DNA from: Geochorda sp036562495
Lineage (GTDB): Bacteria; Bacillota; Limnochordia; Limnochordales; Geochordaceae
Length of the DNA stretch: 64,000 nt
Direction of reading: 5' to 3'
Assembly: GCA_036562495.1 (NCBI GenBank)
Contig: DATCKA010000030.1
Span: forward strand, 148,283 to 212,282
Of this stretch, positions 23,443-31,839 are shown one piece after another (position 1 is the stretch's first letter; each line of letters begins with the position of its first letter). The position numbers were made by a program, and so were the translations under genes. Under the pieces are notes generated by a model. It did no database searches, was not told where the DNA came from, and worked only from the letters and a program-made list of their open reading frames with translations.

Positions 23443-24903
23443 TCAGCCCAGGCTCACCCAGGCCAGTCTCGCGAGCCCTAGCAGCGGCTCCGGCCAGACC
23501 CCCAGGGCCACCAGGGTCACCGCCGCGGCCACGACCGCCACGGCCAAGAGCCGCCGCCGGCCCCCACGCCCGGCCGCCGGGGATGCCGGCGCCGCCGTCT
23601 CCGGCGAGCGGCGCACGGCTCGCTCCACCAGCTTCAGGTAGGGATAGGCCAGGATGGCGGTGGAGGCCACCAGCATGAAGGCCAGCCACTGGGCCCCCTC
23701 GCGCACTGCCGTACCCACCAGCAGCACCTTGCCGACGAAGCCGCCCGTCAGGGGCATGCCCACCAGCGCGAGCACAAAGGCCACCAGCGCCCACCCCGCC
23801 AGCGGATCCCGCCCGACCGCCCCCTCCAGGAGGTGGAGCGGATAGCGGGAGGCGGGGACAGGCTGAAGCAGGGCCACCGCAGCGAAGAGGCCCAGGTTGA
23901 TGAGCGCGTAGCTGCCCAGGTAGAAGAGGGCCGCCTCGATCCCGGGCCGGGTCATGTGCGGCAGGGCGATGAGCAGGTAGCCCGCGTTGGCGATGCCGGA
24001 GTAGGCCATGAGCCGCCGCAACTCGGTCTGGCGCAGGGCGCCCAGGCTGCCGACGGCCATGCTGAGTGCGGCCAGCAGCCACAGCGGGCGCTGGGCCTGC
24101 TCGGGTGCAGCCAGCGCCACCCGCAGCAGGGCGGCGAAGGCGGCCGCCTTGGTCGCCACCGACATGAAGGCGGTCACCCCCAGCCCCGCGCCCTCGTAGG
24201 CATCCGGCGCCCACAGGTGCAGCGGTGCCAGCGCCAGCTTGAAGGCGATCCCCACCAGCACCAGGACCAGGCCGCCCAGCCACAGGCGCTCGGCCCCGGG
24301 CATCACGCTGCCACGAGCGATGCCCTCGAGCGCCAGCTCGCCTGTGGCCGCAAAGACCAGCGCCATCCCAAACAACAGCAGCCCCGACGCCACCGAGCCC
24401 AGGAGCAGGTACTTGAAGGCCCCCTCCCGGGCCGCCGGCTCCCGCCGGTGGTAGCCCACCATGACGTAGAGCCCCAGCGACAGGAGTTCGAGCCCCAGGA
24501 AGAGCACGGGCAACGTCGTGGCCGATGCCAAGAGCCCCATGCCCGCCGTGACCAGCAACAACAGGGCCGAGAAGGCGGCCGGCTCGCCGGGGTCCAGGGC
24601 CGGCGCCGAGATGACGAGCGTCACCAGGGCCGCGACCAGCACGATCCCGTACGCCAGCCGGCCGATGCCGTCCTGTGCCAGCCGGGCGGCGCTCGAGGCC
24701 GGGTCGACGATGACCGCCGAGCCACCGATGGCCACGGCCAGGCCAGCCAGCACCAGCGCCGCCGCCGTCAGGCCCAGCACCCAGCCCGCTCGGCGGCCCG
24801 GTGGGGCCGCCAGCTCCACCACCAGCACCGCCAGGGCGCCGGCGGCCAGGATCAGGGCCGGCATCGCGGTCGAGGGGAAGATCTGCCCGATGTCGAGTTG
24901 CAT
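23443..24903 (-). CDS. nuoN: NADH-quinone oxidoreductase subunit N
   Basis: Antiporter-like proton-pumping membrane subunit of complex I, 486 aa with about 14 helices. Key charged residues are kept: Glu in LFLGLELLSLGLYVMVGY, Lys in GIAFKLALAPLHLWAPDAYEG, and Lys in VATKAAAFAALLR. The late segment ALFYLGSYALINLGLFAAVALL is typical of NuoN and rules out NuoM. The broken-helix loop usually reads EGAPTPVTAF, but here it is EGAGLGVTAF. It starts two bases from the nuoL stop, so no nuoM lies between. It is the last gene of the operon. Confidence 0.95.
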   Translation of the reverse strand: MQLDIGQIFPSTAMPALILAAGALAVLVVELAAPPGRRAGWVLGLTAAALVLAGLAVAIGGSAVIVDPASSAARLAQDGIGRLAYGIVLVAALVTLVISAPALDPGEPAAFSALLLLVTAGMGLLASATTLPVLFLGLELLSLGLYVMVGYHRREPAAREGAFKYLLLGSVASGLLLFGMALVFAATGELALEGIARGSVMPGAERLWLGGLVLVLVGIAFKLALAPLHLWAPDAYEGAGLGVTAFMSVATKAAAFAALLRVALAAPEQAQRPLWLLAALSMAVGSLGALRQTELRRLMAYSGIANAGYLLIALPHMTRPGIEAALFYLGSYALINLGLFAAVALLQPVPASRYPLHLLEGAVGRDPLAGWALVAFVLALVGMPLTGGFVGKVLLVGTAVREGAQWLAFMLVASTAILAYPYLKLVERAVRRSPETAAPASPAAGRGGRRRLLAVAVVAAAVTLVALGVWPEPLLGLARLAWVSLG

Positions 24904-24904
24904 G

Positions 24905-26872
24905 TCAGACCCCTGCCACCACCCAGATGAGCAAGACGGCGGCAGTCGCCAGCACCACCAGCGTGTACCGGCGGACGAAGCCGCTCTGGAGCCCCTTCAA
25001 CCACTCGCTGGCCTGGGCGGCCAGCAGGGCCACGCCGTGCACCGACTCGTCGATGCCCCCGGCCTCCACGTGTCGGCTCACCCAGCCCGCGAAGCGCAGG
25101 GCGGGTTCTACCAGCACGCGCCGGTAGGCATGGTCCACGTACAGCCCAGCGGCCCAGGCCGCCGCTACCCCGGCCGGGGCCGGGATCCGGGTGCGGGACG
25201 GCCCCGCCGCCCCGGCGTAGACGGCCAGTGCGGCCGCCGCTCCGACGGCGGCGGCGGCGAGAGGCGCCCACAGTACCCACGCCGGCAGCGAGCCCGCCGC
25301 GTGGCCGGCCGCCTCCAGCCCATCCCGGAAGCGACCGAAGAAGCCGTCCAGCACCGTGGCAGCCCATGCCGTGCGGCCGGGGATCCAGACCCACCCGCCT
25401 GCCGTCGCCAGCACCGCCAGCACCGCCACGGGTACGCCCATCGACCGCACCACCCACGCGGGCTCAGGGTGCCCGTGGCCGCCACCGTGCGAGGCGGCCA
25501 CGACAGCCGGGCCGGGCGACCCGCCGAAGATGAGCGCCAGCATCCGCACCGAGTAGAAGGCCGTCAGGGTCGCCGCCAGGATGCCGATGGCCCACAGCGC
25601 CACGTGCCCGTGGCTCCAGGCCGCCTCGAGGATGGCATCCTTGCTGTAGAAGCCCGAGAAGGGCGGGATCCCCATCATGGCCGCAGCTCCGACCAGGTAG
25701 GCGCCGAAGGCCAGGCGCATGGTCCGCGCCAGCCCGCCCATGCGGGTCATGTCCTGCTCGCCGCCCAGTCGATGGATGACCAGGCCCGCCGCCAGGAAGA
25801 GCAGCGCCTTGAAGAACGCCTGCGTGAAGAAGTGGAAGACGCCCGCCGCCTCGGCGGCCACCCCCACCCCCAGCAGCATGTAGCCGATCTGGCTCATGGT
25901 GGAGTAGGCCAGCACCCGCTTGATGTCGGTCTGGCCGCAGGCCACCAAGGCTCCCATCAGGGCCGACAGCCCTCCGACCCACGCCACCGCCGCCTGCGCC
26001 ACCGGCGCCGCCGCGTACAGCGGGTACATGCGGGCCGTCAGGTAGACCCCGGCCGTCACCATGGTCGCCGCGTGGATCAGGGCGCTGACGGGCGTCGGGC
26101 CCGCCATGGCATCGGGCAGCCAGACGTGCAGCGGCAACTGCGCCGACTTGGCCGCTGCCCCCCACAAGAGCAACAGCCCCGCGGCGGTCAGCACCCCCGC
26201 GGGCACGTGCTCCAGGCGCTCGAAGAGGACGTAGTACTGCACGGTGCCCGTCTGGTTCCAGAGCAGGGCCGTCGCCAGCACCAGGCCCACCTCGCCCGAG
26301 AATGTGACCAGGAAGGCCTTGATGGCCGCCGCCCTGGCGTCCTCCCGCTGGTACCAGAAGCCGATGAGCAGGTACGAGGCCAGGCCTACGTTGGCCCATC
26401 CGGCGATGGTGCCGACGAGCCCGTCGCTCATCACCAGCAGGCTCATGGCGAAGATGAAGTAGTTGAGCTGGGCGAAGTAGCGGCGAAAGCCGGGATCGTC
26501 GGCCATGTAGCCCACCGAGTAGACGTGGATCAACAGGCCGACCCCTGTCACGATGAGCGCGAACCACAGCGACAGCCCGTCACCCAGCAGTCCCAGCTCG
26601 ATGCCGGGCGCCTGCGGCCCACCGAACGACCACAGCCGGGTCGAGAGCCCGACGAAGGCCTCGCCCATGGCCTCCCGCCGGGCCAGATAGTCGAGCAGCG
26701 CCGCCACCGTCGACGCGAAGGCCACCCCGACCGCCGAGATGGCGATCCAAGCGACGGTCCGGGGATGCATGCGCCGCCCCGCGGCCGCCAGCACCAAAGC
26801 GCCCGCCAGGGGCACCCCGACCACCGCGGCCGGCCAGAGGCTCGCCACCATACCCTGGGGCTCTGTCACCAC
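24905..26872 (-). CDS. nuoL: NADH-quinone oxidoreductase subunit L
   Basis: Distal proton-pumping subunit of complex I, 655 aa. NuoL motifs: HVYSVGYMADDPGFRRYFAQLNYFIFAMSLLV, SAQLPLHVWLPDAMAGPTPVSALIHAATMVTAGVYL, AYSTMSQIGYMLLG and FFTQAFFKALLFLAAG. The C-terminal 130 residues would hold the lateral helix and final TM segment (last 20 residues hydrophobic, LVVLATAAVLLIWVVAG). The start is probably GTG at 26,872, with an internal ATG seven codons on. An 18-bp gap follows nuoK. Confidence 0.97.
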   Translation of the reverse strand: MVTEPQGMVASLWPAAVVGVPLAGALVLAAAGRRMHPRTVAWIAISAVGVAFASTVAALLDYLARREAMGEAFVGLSTRLWSFGGPQAPGIELGLLGDGLSLWFALIVTGVGLLIHVYSVGYMADDPGFRRYFAQLNYFIFAMSLLVMSDGLVGTIAGWANVGLASYLLIGFWYQREDARAAAIKAFLVTFSGEVGLVLATALLWNQTGTVQYYVLFERLEHVPAGVLTAAGLLLLWGAAAKSAQLPLHVWLPDAMAGPTPVSALIHAATMVTAGVYLTARMYPLYAAAPVAQAAVAWVGGLSALMGALVACGQTDIKRVLAYSTMSQIGYMLLGVGVAAEAAGVFHFFTQAFFKALLFLAAGLVIHRLGGEQDMTRMGGLARTMRLAFGAYLVGAAAMMGIPPFSGFYSKDAILEAAWSHGHVALWAIGILAATLTAFYSVRMLALIFGGSPGPAVVAASHGGGHGHPEPAWVVRSMGVPVAVLAVLATAGGWVWIPGRTAWAATVLDGFFGRFRDGLEAAGHAAGSLPAWVLWAPLAAAAVGAAAALAVYAGAAGPSRTRIPAPAGVAAAWAAGLYVDHAYRRVLVEPALRFAGWVSRHVEAGGIDESVHGVALLAAQASEWLKGLQSGFVRRYTLVVLATAAVLLIWVVAGV

Positions 26873-26890
26873 GGTACCCGGTCGCCTCCC

Positions 26891-27202
26891 CTACCCCGCC
26901 AGATCGTGCACGTCGTCGACGTCCACCCGCTCCCGCGGGCGGAAGATGATGACGACCAGGGCGAGCCCGATGGCCACCTCGGCGGCCGCCACCGTCATCG
27001 CCAGGAAGGTGAGGATATGGCCGGACATGTCCAGCCACCAGCGGGCCGCGGCGACGAACGCCAGGCCCGCCGCGCTCCACATGATCTCGACCGACATCAG
27101 CATGGCCAGAGGCGAGCGCCGCAACAGGACGCCCATGGCCCCGATGCCGAACAGGAGGGCCGCCACCGCCAGGTAAGCCTCCAGCGTCGCACCGGGCATC
27201 AC
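26891..27202 (-). CDS. nuoK: NADH-quinone oxidoreductase subunit K
   Basis: Small membrane subunit of the complex I proton path, 103 aa with three TM helices. It contains LLFGIGAMGVLLRRSPLAMLMSVEIMWSAAGLAFVA with the conserved membrane Glu (VEIMWSA), and the later AAAEVAIGLALVVIIFR with the second conserved Glu. Both match family positions. Its ATG overlaps the nuoJ stop by 4 nt. Confidence 0.97.
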   Translation of the reverse strand: MMPGATLEAYLAVAALLFGIGAMGVLLRRSPLAMLMSVEIMWSAAGLAFVAAARWWLDMSGHILTFLAMTVAAAEVAIGLALVVIIFRPRERVDVDDVHDLAG

Positions 27203-27852
27203 CTGGGCCTCACCCCCGTCGACTCACCCGAGGCCGTCACGGCCACACCGACCGGCTCCCGGACGCTGCCATCGGCCACGGCATCGACGGTGGCCGGCAT
27301 CTCCCCGGTGCTCGACGGCAACCGGGTCTCGACCGTCTCCACCCGGCGACCCACCAGCACCATCACGCCCACCAGGGCCACCAGGAGTACCAGGCCCGCC
27401 AGCTCCAGCTCGAAGGGGAAGGCCGTCAGCAGCACCCGCCCGAAGGCCTCGACCCCGCCGAACCCCTCGGGCACCGGCCGCCACGACCCCGCCGCGCCTC
27501 CCATCGTGGCCGATGGCCCCGCCACGGTCATGACCAGCCCGGCCACCACCACCGCCGCCGTCGCGACCCCCGCGGGGAGCTGCCCCCAGAGGCGGTCCTC
27601 GGGCCCCTCGGTAGGCCGGTTGCGGGCGCTCAAGAGCGAGATGACGAAGAGGAAGAGCACCATCACCGCGCCCGCGTAGACGATGATCTGAGCCACCGCC
27701 ATAAACTCGGCCTGCAGCGACAGGAACAGCGCCGACAGCCCCGCGAAGTTGGTCAGCATGGCCAGCACGCCGTGCACCGGCGTCCGGGCCGCCACCACGC
27801 CCAGGGCGCCGGCGATGGCCACCGTCGAGGCCGCGATGAAGAGGATGGTCAT
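27199..27852 (-). CDS. nuoJ: NADH-quinone oxidoreductase subunit J
   Basis: Membrane subunit of complex I, 217 aa. Five helices are predicted, with the diagnostic segment PVHGVLAMLTNFAGLSALFLSLQAEFMAVAQIIVYAGAVMVLFLFVISLL (conserved residues Glu in QAEF and Tyr in VYAGA). The C-terminal 60 residues are polar and poorly conserved, longer than in E. coli NuoJ. It overlaps both neighbours by ATGA. Confidence 0.96.
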   Translation of the reverse strand: MTILFIAASTVAIAGALGVVAARTPVHGVLAMLTNFAGLSALFLSLQAEFMAVAQIIVYAGAVMVLFLFVISLLSARNRPTEGPEDRLWGQLPAGVATAAVVVAGLVMTVAGPSATMGGAAGSWRPVPEGFGGVEAFGRVLLTAFPFELELAGLVLLVALVGVMVLVGRRVETVETRLPSSTGEMPATVDAVADGSVREPVGVAVTASGESTGVRPR

Positions 27853-28415
27853 GCCCTCTCACGCTCCCCTTCGGCGCGAGCCGGCTCACCCTCGCCCCGG
27901 CGGGTCACGCCGTGATACGGCGGGTAGACACCTTCGGGGATGGCGAACGGGCTCGCCTCCGGCGAGACCAGCAGGTCCCGCCCGTAGACCAGAGCGTCCC
28001 GGGAGAAAGCCGCCAGCTCGAATTGCTGCGTCAGGTGCAGGGCGTCGGTCGGGCACGCCTCCTCGCAGAGCCCGCAGTAGATGCACCGCAACAGGTCGAT
28101 CTCGTAGCGGAAGGCGTAGCGCTCGCCGGGAGAGTGGGGTTGGGCCGGGTCGTTCTCCGCCGCGTACACGGTGATGGCGTTGGCCGGGCAGGCGACCTGG
28201 CACAGCTCGCAGCCCACGCACATCTCCATGCCGTTGGCGTAGCGCCGCAGCTCGTGGCGGCCGCGAAAGCGCGGGCTGCGCACCCTGCGGCGATCCGGAT
28301 AGGGCACCGTGTGCTTGCGCTCCCACAGCAAGCGCCAGGTGGTCCCCAGCCCCTTGAGGATCCCCTTGACCGCAGACATCTCGCTCGGGCCCTCTTTCTT
28401 CTCTCGTCCTGTCAT
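27849..28415 (-). CDS. nuoI: NADH-quinone oxidoreductase subunit I (2x[4Fe-4S])
   Basis: Ferredoxin-like subunit passing electrons to NuoB, 188 aa. Two 4Fe-4S motifs are seen: CVGCELCQVACPANAI (clusters N6a/b) and CIYCGLCEEACPTDAL about 40 residues later. The N-terminal segment HTVPYPDRRRVRSPRFRGRHELRRY is the usual NuoI amphipathic approach. The frame is open far upstream inside nuoH. ATG at 28,415 overlapping the nuoH stop (ATGA) is the most economical start. ATG at 28,379 with GAGGG upstream is an alternative. Confidence 0.96.
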   Translation of the reverse strand: MTGREKKEGPSEMSAVKGILKGLGTTWRLLWERKHTVPYPDRRRVRSPRFRGRHELRRYANGMEMCVGCELCQVACPANAITVYAAENDPAQPHSPGERYAFRYEIDLLRCIYCGLCEEACPTDALHLTQQFELAAFSRDALVYGRDLLVSPEASPFAIPEGVYPPYHGVTRRGEGEPARAEGERERA

Positions 28416-29413
28416 CCGACCAGGGCGACCCACGTCGAGTAGGCCACCAGATTGGCCACGGCCAGCGGCAGCAGCACCTTCCAGCCGAGCGCCATCAGCT
28501 GGTCGTAGCGGAGTCGGGGCAGCGTGGCGCGCACCCAGATGAAGAAGAACAGCACCGCCGCCACCTTGAGCACGAACCACGCGACCGGCGGCAAGAAGCC
28601 CGGCCCCAGCCAGCCGCCCAGGTAGAAGAGGGTGATCAGGCTCGACTGGGTGATGAGGTGGATGTATTCGGAGATGAAGAACATGGCCATGCGCATCCCG
28701 CTGTACTCGGTGTGGTAGCCCGCCACCAGCTCGGTCTCGGCCTCGGGCAGGTCGAAGGGCGCCCGCGCCGACTCGGCCGCCGCGCAGATCAGGTACAGCA
28801 CGAACCCCAGGGGCTGCACGATGGCATAGGGCAGCGAGCGCTGGGCCTCGACGATGTCGGCCAGCCGCACCGATCCCGCCAGCACCAGCACCGACAGGAT
28901 GTTGATGGCCATCGCGACCTCGTAGCTGATGAGCTGCGCGCTGGAGCGCAGCCCGCCCAGGAGCGCGTACTTGCTCTGGGAGGCCCAGCCGCCCAGGGCC
29001 ACCCCGTATACCGCCAGCGAGCCGAAGGCCAACGCCACCAGCACCCCGGCACCGGGATCGGCGATGCTAAGGGGGATGGTGTAGCCCGCCACCTCCAGCG
29101 GCGGCCCCACGGGGATGACGGCATAGGCCGCCAGGGCCATGAAGAGGCTGATGACGGGAGCCGCCAGGTAGACGGTACGGTCGGCCTCTGCCGGGACGAT
29201 GTCCTCCTTGAAGAGAGCCTTGACCCCGTCGGCCACGGGTTGCAGCAGCCCCCACGGCCCCACCCGGTTGGGCCCCACCCGAAACTGGAAGTAGCCGAGG
29301 ATCTTGCGCTCGAAGAGCAGCAGGTAGGCGAAGCCGCCCAACAGCAGCAGCACCAGGATGAGCGACTTGATGGCGACGCCCGCCACCCACAGCAGCGACG
29401 AGAGAGCCGTCAT
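28412..29413 (-). CDS. nuoH: NADH-quinone oxidoreductase subunit H
   Basis: Quinone-chamber membrane subunit, 333 aa with eight helices. Characteristic stretches: AYLLLFERKILGYFQFRVGPNRVGPWGLLQPVADGVKALFKEDIVP, GGWASQSKYALLGGLRSSAQLISYEVAM, FDLPEAETELVAGYHTEYSGMRMAMFFISEY and the final RATLPRLRYDQLM. All charged quinone-channel residues typical of the family are seen. The start ATG at 29,413 overlaps the nuoG stop. A 22-codon upstream extension would lie inside nuoG. Confidence 0.98.
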   Translation of the reverse strand: MTALSSLLWVAGVAIKSLILVLLLLGGFAYLLLFERKILGYFQFRVGPNRVGPWGLLQPVADGVKALFKEDIVPAEADRTVYLAAPVISLFMALAAYAVIPVGPPLEVAGYTIPLSIADPGAGVLVALAFGSLAVYGVALGGWASQSKYALLGGLRSSAQLISYEVAMAINILSVLVLAGSVRLADIVEAQRSLPYAIVQPLGFVLYLICAAAESARAPFDLPEAETELVAGYHTEYSGMRMAMFFISEYIHLITQSSLITLFYLGGWLGPGFLPPVAWFVLKVAAVLFFFIWVRATLPRLRYDQLMALGWKVLLPLAVANLVAYSTWVALVG

Positions 29414-31839
29414 GACCGCTGCTCCACCACCTCGGCCCGCACCACGAGCGACGTCACCGCGGGGTGCGGGTCGTCCCACGCCGTCACCTGCGCGGCGCCA
29501 CCCTGGGCCGCCGCCAGCGGCACGCCCGCCAGGCCCTCCGCCATCGCCGGGTCGATCCGCGCCGGCGCCCGGATGGCCCCGTGGGCGGTGCGCAGTTCGA
29601 TCTCAGCCCCCGAGACGACACCCAGCCGCTCGGCATCCGCGGGGTGCAGCCAGACGGCCAGCCGCTCCCGGTGCGGGGCGAAGGCGGGATCGAAGGCCAC
29701 GGTGCCCCCGCCACCGTACAGCCGCACCAGCGGCACCACCCGCAGCCCCACGTCCGGGGCGTCGGATGGGCGTGCCGCCTTGTCGGCCGCCGATGCCTGT
29801 CGCGCAGCCCCCCACAGCCGGCGAGCATCCCCGGCGCTCAGGGCGGCGACCCGGTCGCCCCAGGCGGGCCCCTCCTCGCGGCGCCCGTCGGCACGCACGC
29901 TCGCCAGCAGCGCGGCCAGGATCTCGCCGTCGGCCCGGCCCCGGCCGTCGGGGGGCAGGGCCGCCTCCAAGCGGTGCGTGACCCCGTCCAGGTCGACCAG
30001 CGTGCCCGCCCGCATGGCGGACGGCAGCGCCGGCAGCACCAGATCGGCCATGGTGGCCGTCGCCGTCACGAAGAGGTCCTGTACCACCACGAAGGGCGTC
30101 CGCTCCAGCGCCCGCTCCACCAGGGAGCGGTCCGGGAAGGTCTCCAGCAGGTTGGCGCCCACCAGGTAGAGCACCTGGATGCCTCCGTCGGCGGCGCGGC
30201 GCAGGATCCCCGCGGTGTCGAGCCCGTCGGGCCCCGGCAGCACGCCCGCCGCCTCGGCCGCCCGGCTCTGCGCCTGATCGCCGGGCACCAGCACGTGCAC
30301 CTCGGCACCCGCGGACTCCAGCGCCTGCGCCAGCTCCAGCACGGCCTCGCCTACCACGGCCGCCGTGCCGTCCCAGGCGCCCCGGCCATCCCAGAGCACG
30401 CAGGCCACCGCCCCCGGGGCCTCGGCCACCGCTCGCACCAACTCGGCCTTCCAGGCCCGCAGGGCGTCGGCCAGTCCGGCACCCACCGCCTGGCGGGTCT
30501 GCACCCGGCCTGGGTAGCGGGGGCGCACCGGCCCGGTGGCGTAGATTGCGGCGCCCGACTGCGCCGCCCGGCGCACCGCCAGATCCAGCACGGGGGCCTG
30601 CTCTACCAGGGGCTGTCCGACCAGCACCACCAGGCGCGCTCGCTCCAGCGCGTCGGCGCTGCCGGTGCGCCCCGAGGGCGACGCCAGCGAGGCGACGGCC
30701 TGATCCGAGACCCGGTGATCGCGATGGGGGGTGCCCAGCGCGTCGGCCAGCTGGCGCAGCAGCCACGCCTCCTCGGCCATCAGCCGGCCACCGCCGACGA
30801 TGGCGACGCTGCCGGGCCCGTGGGTGCGCACCGCCTCTTCGAGAGCCCGGCGCACCCGGTTCAGGGCTTCGTCCCACGACAGCGCCTGCTTGAGGGCACC
30901 TCGCCCGGCCAGCGGGCCGTCGGGACGGTGGGGCGAATGGAGATAGCGGTAGTCAAACCGCCCCCGGTCGCACAGCCACCCCATGCCCCTGAAGCCCGGG
31001 ACCTCCTCTGCCGGCGTCCGGTAGGCCGCCATCATGCCGGGAGTGCCGAAGATGCGCTCCTCGGGGGCTCCCTGCGACACCACTCGCATCAGCTGCCCGT
31101 GACGGAAGTCGAGCCGCACGGGGCAGTGCACCGAGCAGAGCGTGCAGTACGACGCCACCGGGCTCAGGTCCCACGGGCGAGCTCGGAAGCGGTAGACCCG
31201 TGAGGTGAGGGCGCCCACCGGGCACAGCTCGATGGTGTTGCCGGTGAAGTAGTGGTCGTAAGGCTGGCCATCTGCGGTGGTGATGAGGGTGTCGATGGCC
31301 CGCTCGCTCACCACCAGCTTGGACTCGGCCGCCACCTCGTCGTCGAAGCGCACGCACCGGCGGCAGAGGATGCAGCGCTCCTCGTCCAGCACGATGAAGG
31401 GCCCGAGCTCGACCGCCTTGCGCCGCTTCACCTTGGCGTCGGCGAGGCGGCTGGTGGCGGGGCCGTACTTGAAGGTCAGGTCCTGGAGCTCGCACTCCCC
31501 GCCCTTGTCGCAGACCGGGCAGTCGAGGGGGTGGTTGATGAGCAAGAACTCCAGCACGGCCTGCTGCATCTGCCGGACCTCGGGGTCCCGGGTATCCACC
31601 ACCATGCCGTCGGTCACCGGCGTGGTGCAGGCCGGCACCAGCTTGGGCATGCGCTCCACCTTGACCAGGCACATGCGGCAGACGCCGACCGGCTTGAGCT
31701 TGGGGTGGTAGCAGAAGACCGGGATGTGCACCCCCGCTTGCCGGGCCGCCTCCACCAGCAGGGTCCCGGGCGCCACCTCGACGGTCCGGCCGTCGATGGT
31801 GACGGTCACGCGCGTCGGCTGACCATTGGCGCCGCTCAT
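29410..31839 (-). CDS. nuoG: NADH-quinone oxidoreductase subunit G
   Basis: Large peripheral-arm Fe-S subunit, 809 aa. N-terminal [2Fe-2S] ligands are in FCYHPKLKPVGVCRMC and PACTTPV. The His/Cys [4Fe-4S] site is HPLDCPVCDKGGEC, and the next is CILCRRC with CPVGAL. A further motif, YCTLCSVHC ending in WLCDRGRF, corresponds to off-pathway cluster N7, found in E. coli and Thermus but lost in many lineages. The C-terminal half is a degenerate molybdopterin-oxidoreductase fold. The ATG at 31,839 overlaps the nuoF stop. Confidence 0.97.
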   Translation of the reverse strand: MSGANGQPTRVTVTIDGRTVEVAPGTLLVEAARQAGVHIPVFCYHPKLKPVGVCRMCLVKVERMPKLVPACTTPVTDGMVVDTRDPEVRQMQQAVLEFLLINHPLDCPVCDKGGECELQDLTFKYGPATSRLADAKVKRRKAVELGPFIVLDEERCILCRRCVRFDDEVAAESKLVVSERAIDTLITTADGQPYDHYFTGNTIELCPVGALTSRVYRFRARPWDLSPVASYCTLCSVHCPVRLDFRHGQLMRVVSQGAPEERIFGTPGMMAAYRTPAEEVPGFRGMGWLCDRGRFDYRYLHSPHRPDGPLAGRGALKQALSWDEALNRVRRALEEAVRTHGPGSVAIVGGGRLMAEEAWLLRQLADALGTPHRDHRVSDQAVASLASPSGRTGSADALERARLVVLVGQPLVEQAPVLDLAVRRAAQSGAAIYATGPVRPRYPGRVQTRQAVGAGLADALRAWKAELVRAVAEAPGAVACVLWDGRGAWDGTAAVVGEAVLELAQALESAGAEVHVLVPGDQAQSRAAEAAGVLPGPDGLDTAGILRRAADGGIQVLYLVGANLLETFPDRSLVERALERTPFVVVQDLFVTATATMADLVLPALPSAMRAGTLVDLDGVTHRLEAALPPDGRGRADGEILAALLASVRADGRREEGPAWGDRVAALSAGDARRLWGAARQASAADKAARPSDAPDVGLRVVPLVRLYGGGGTVAFDPAFAPHRERLAVWLHPADAERLGVVSGAEIELRTAHGAIRAPARIDPAMAEGLAGVPLAAAQGGAAQVTAWDDPHPAVTSLVVRAEVVEQRS

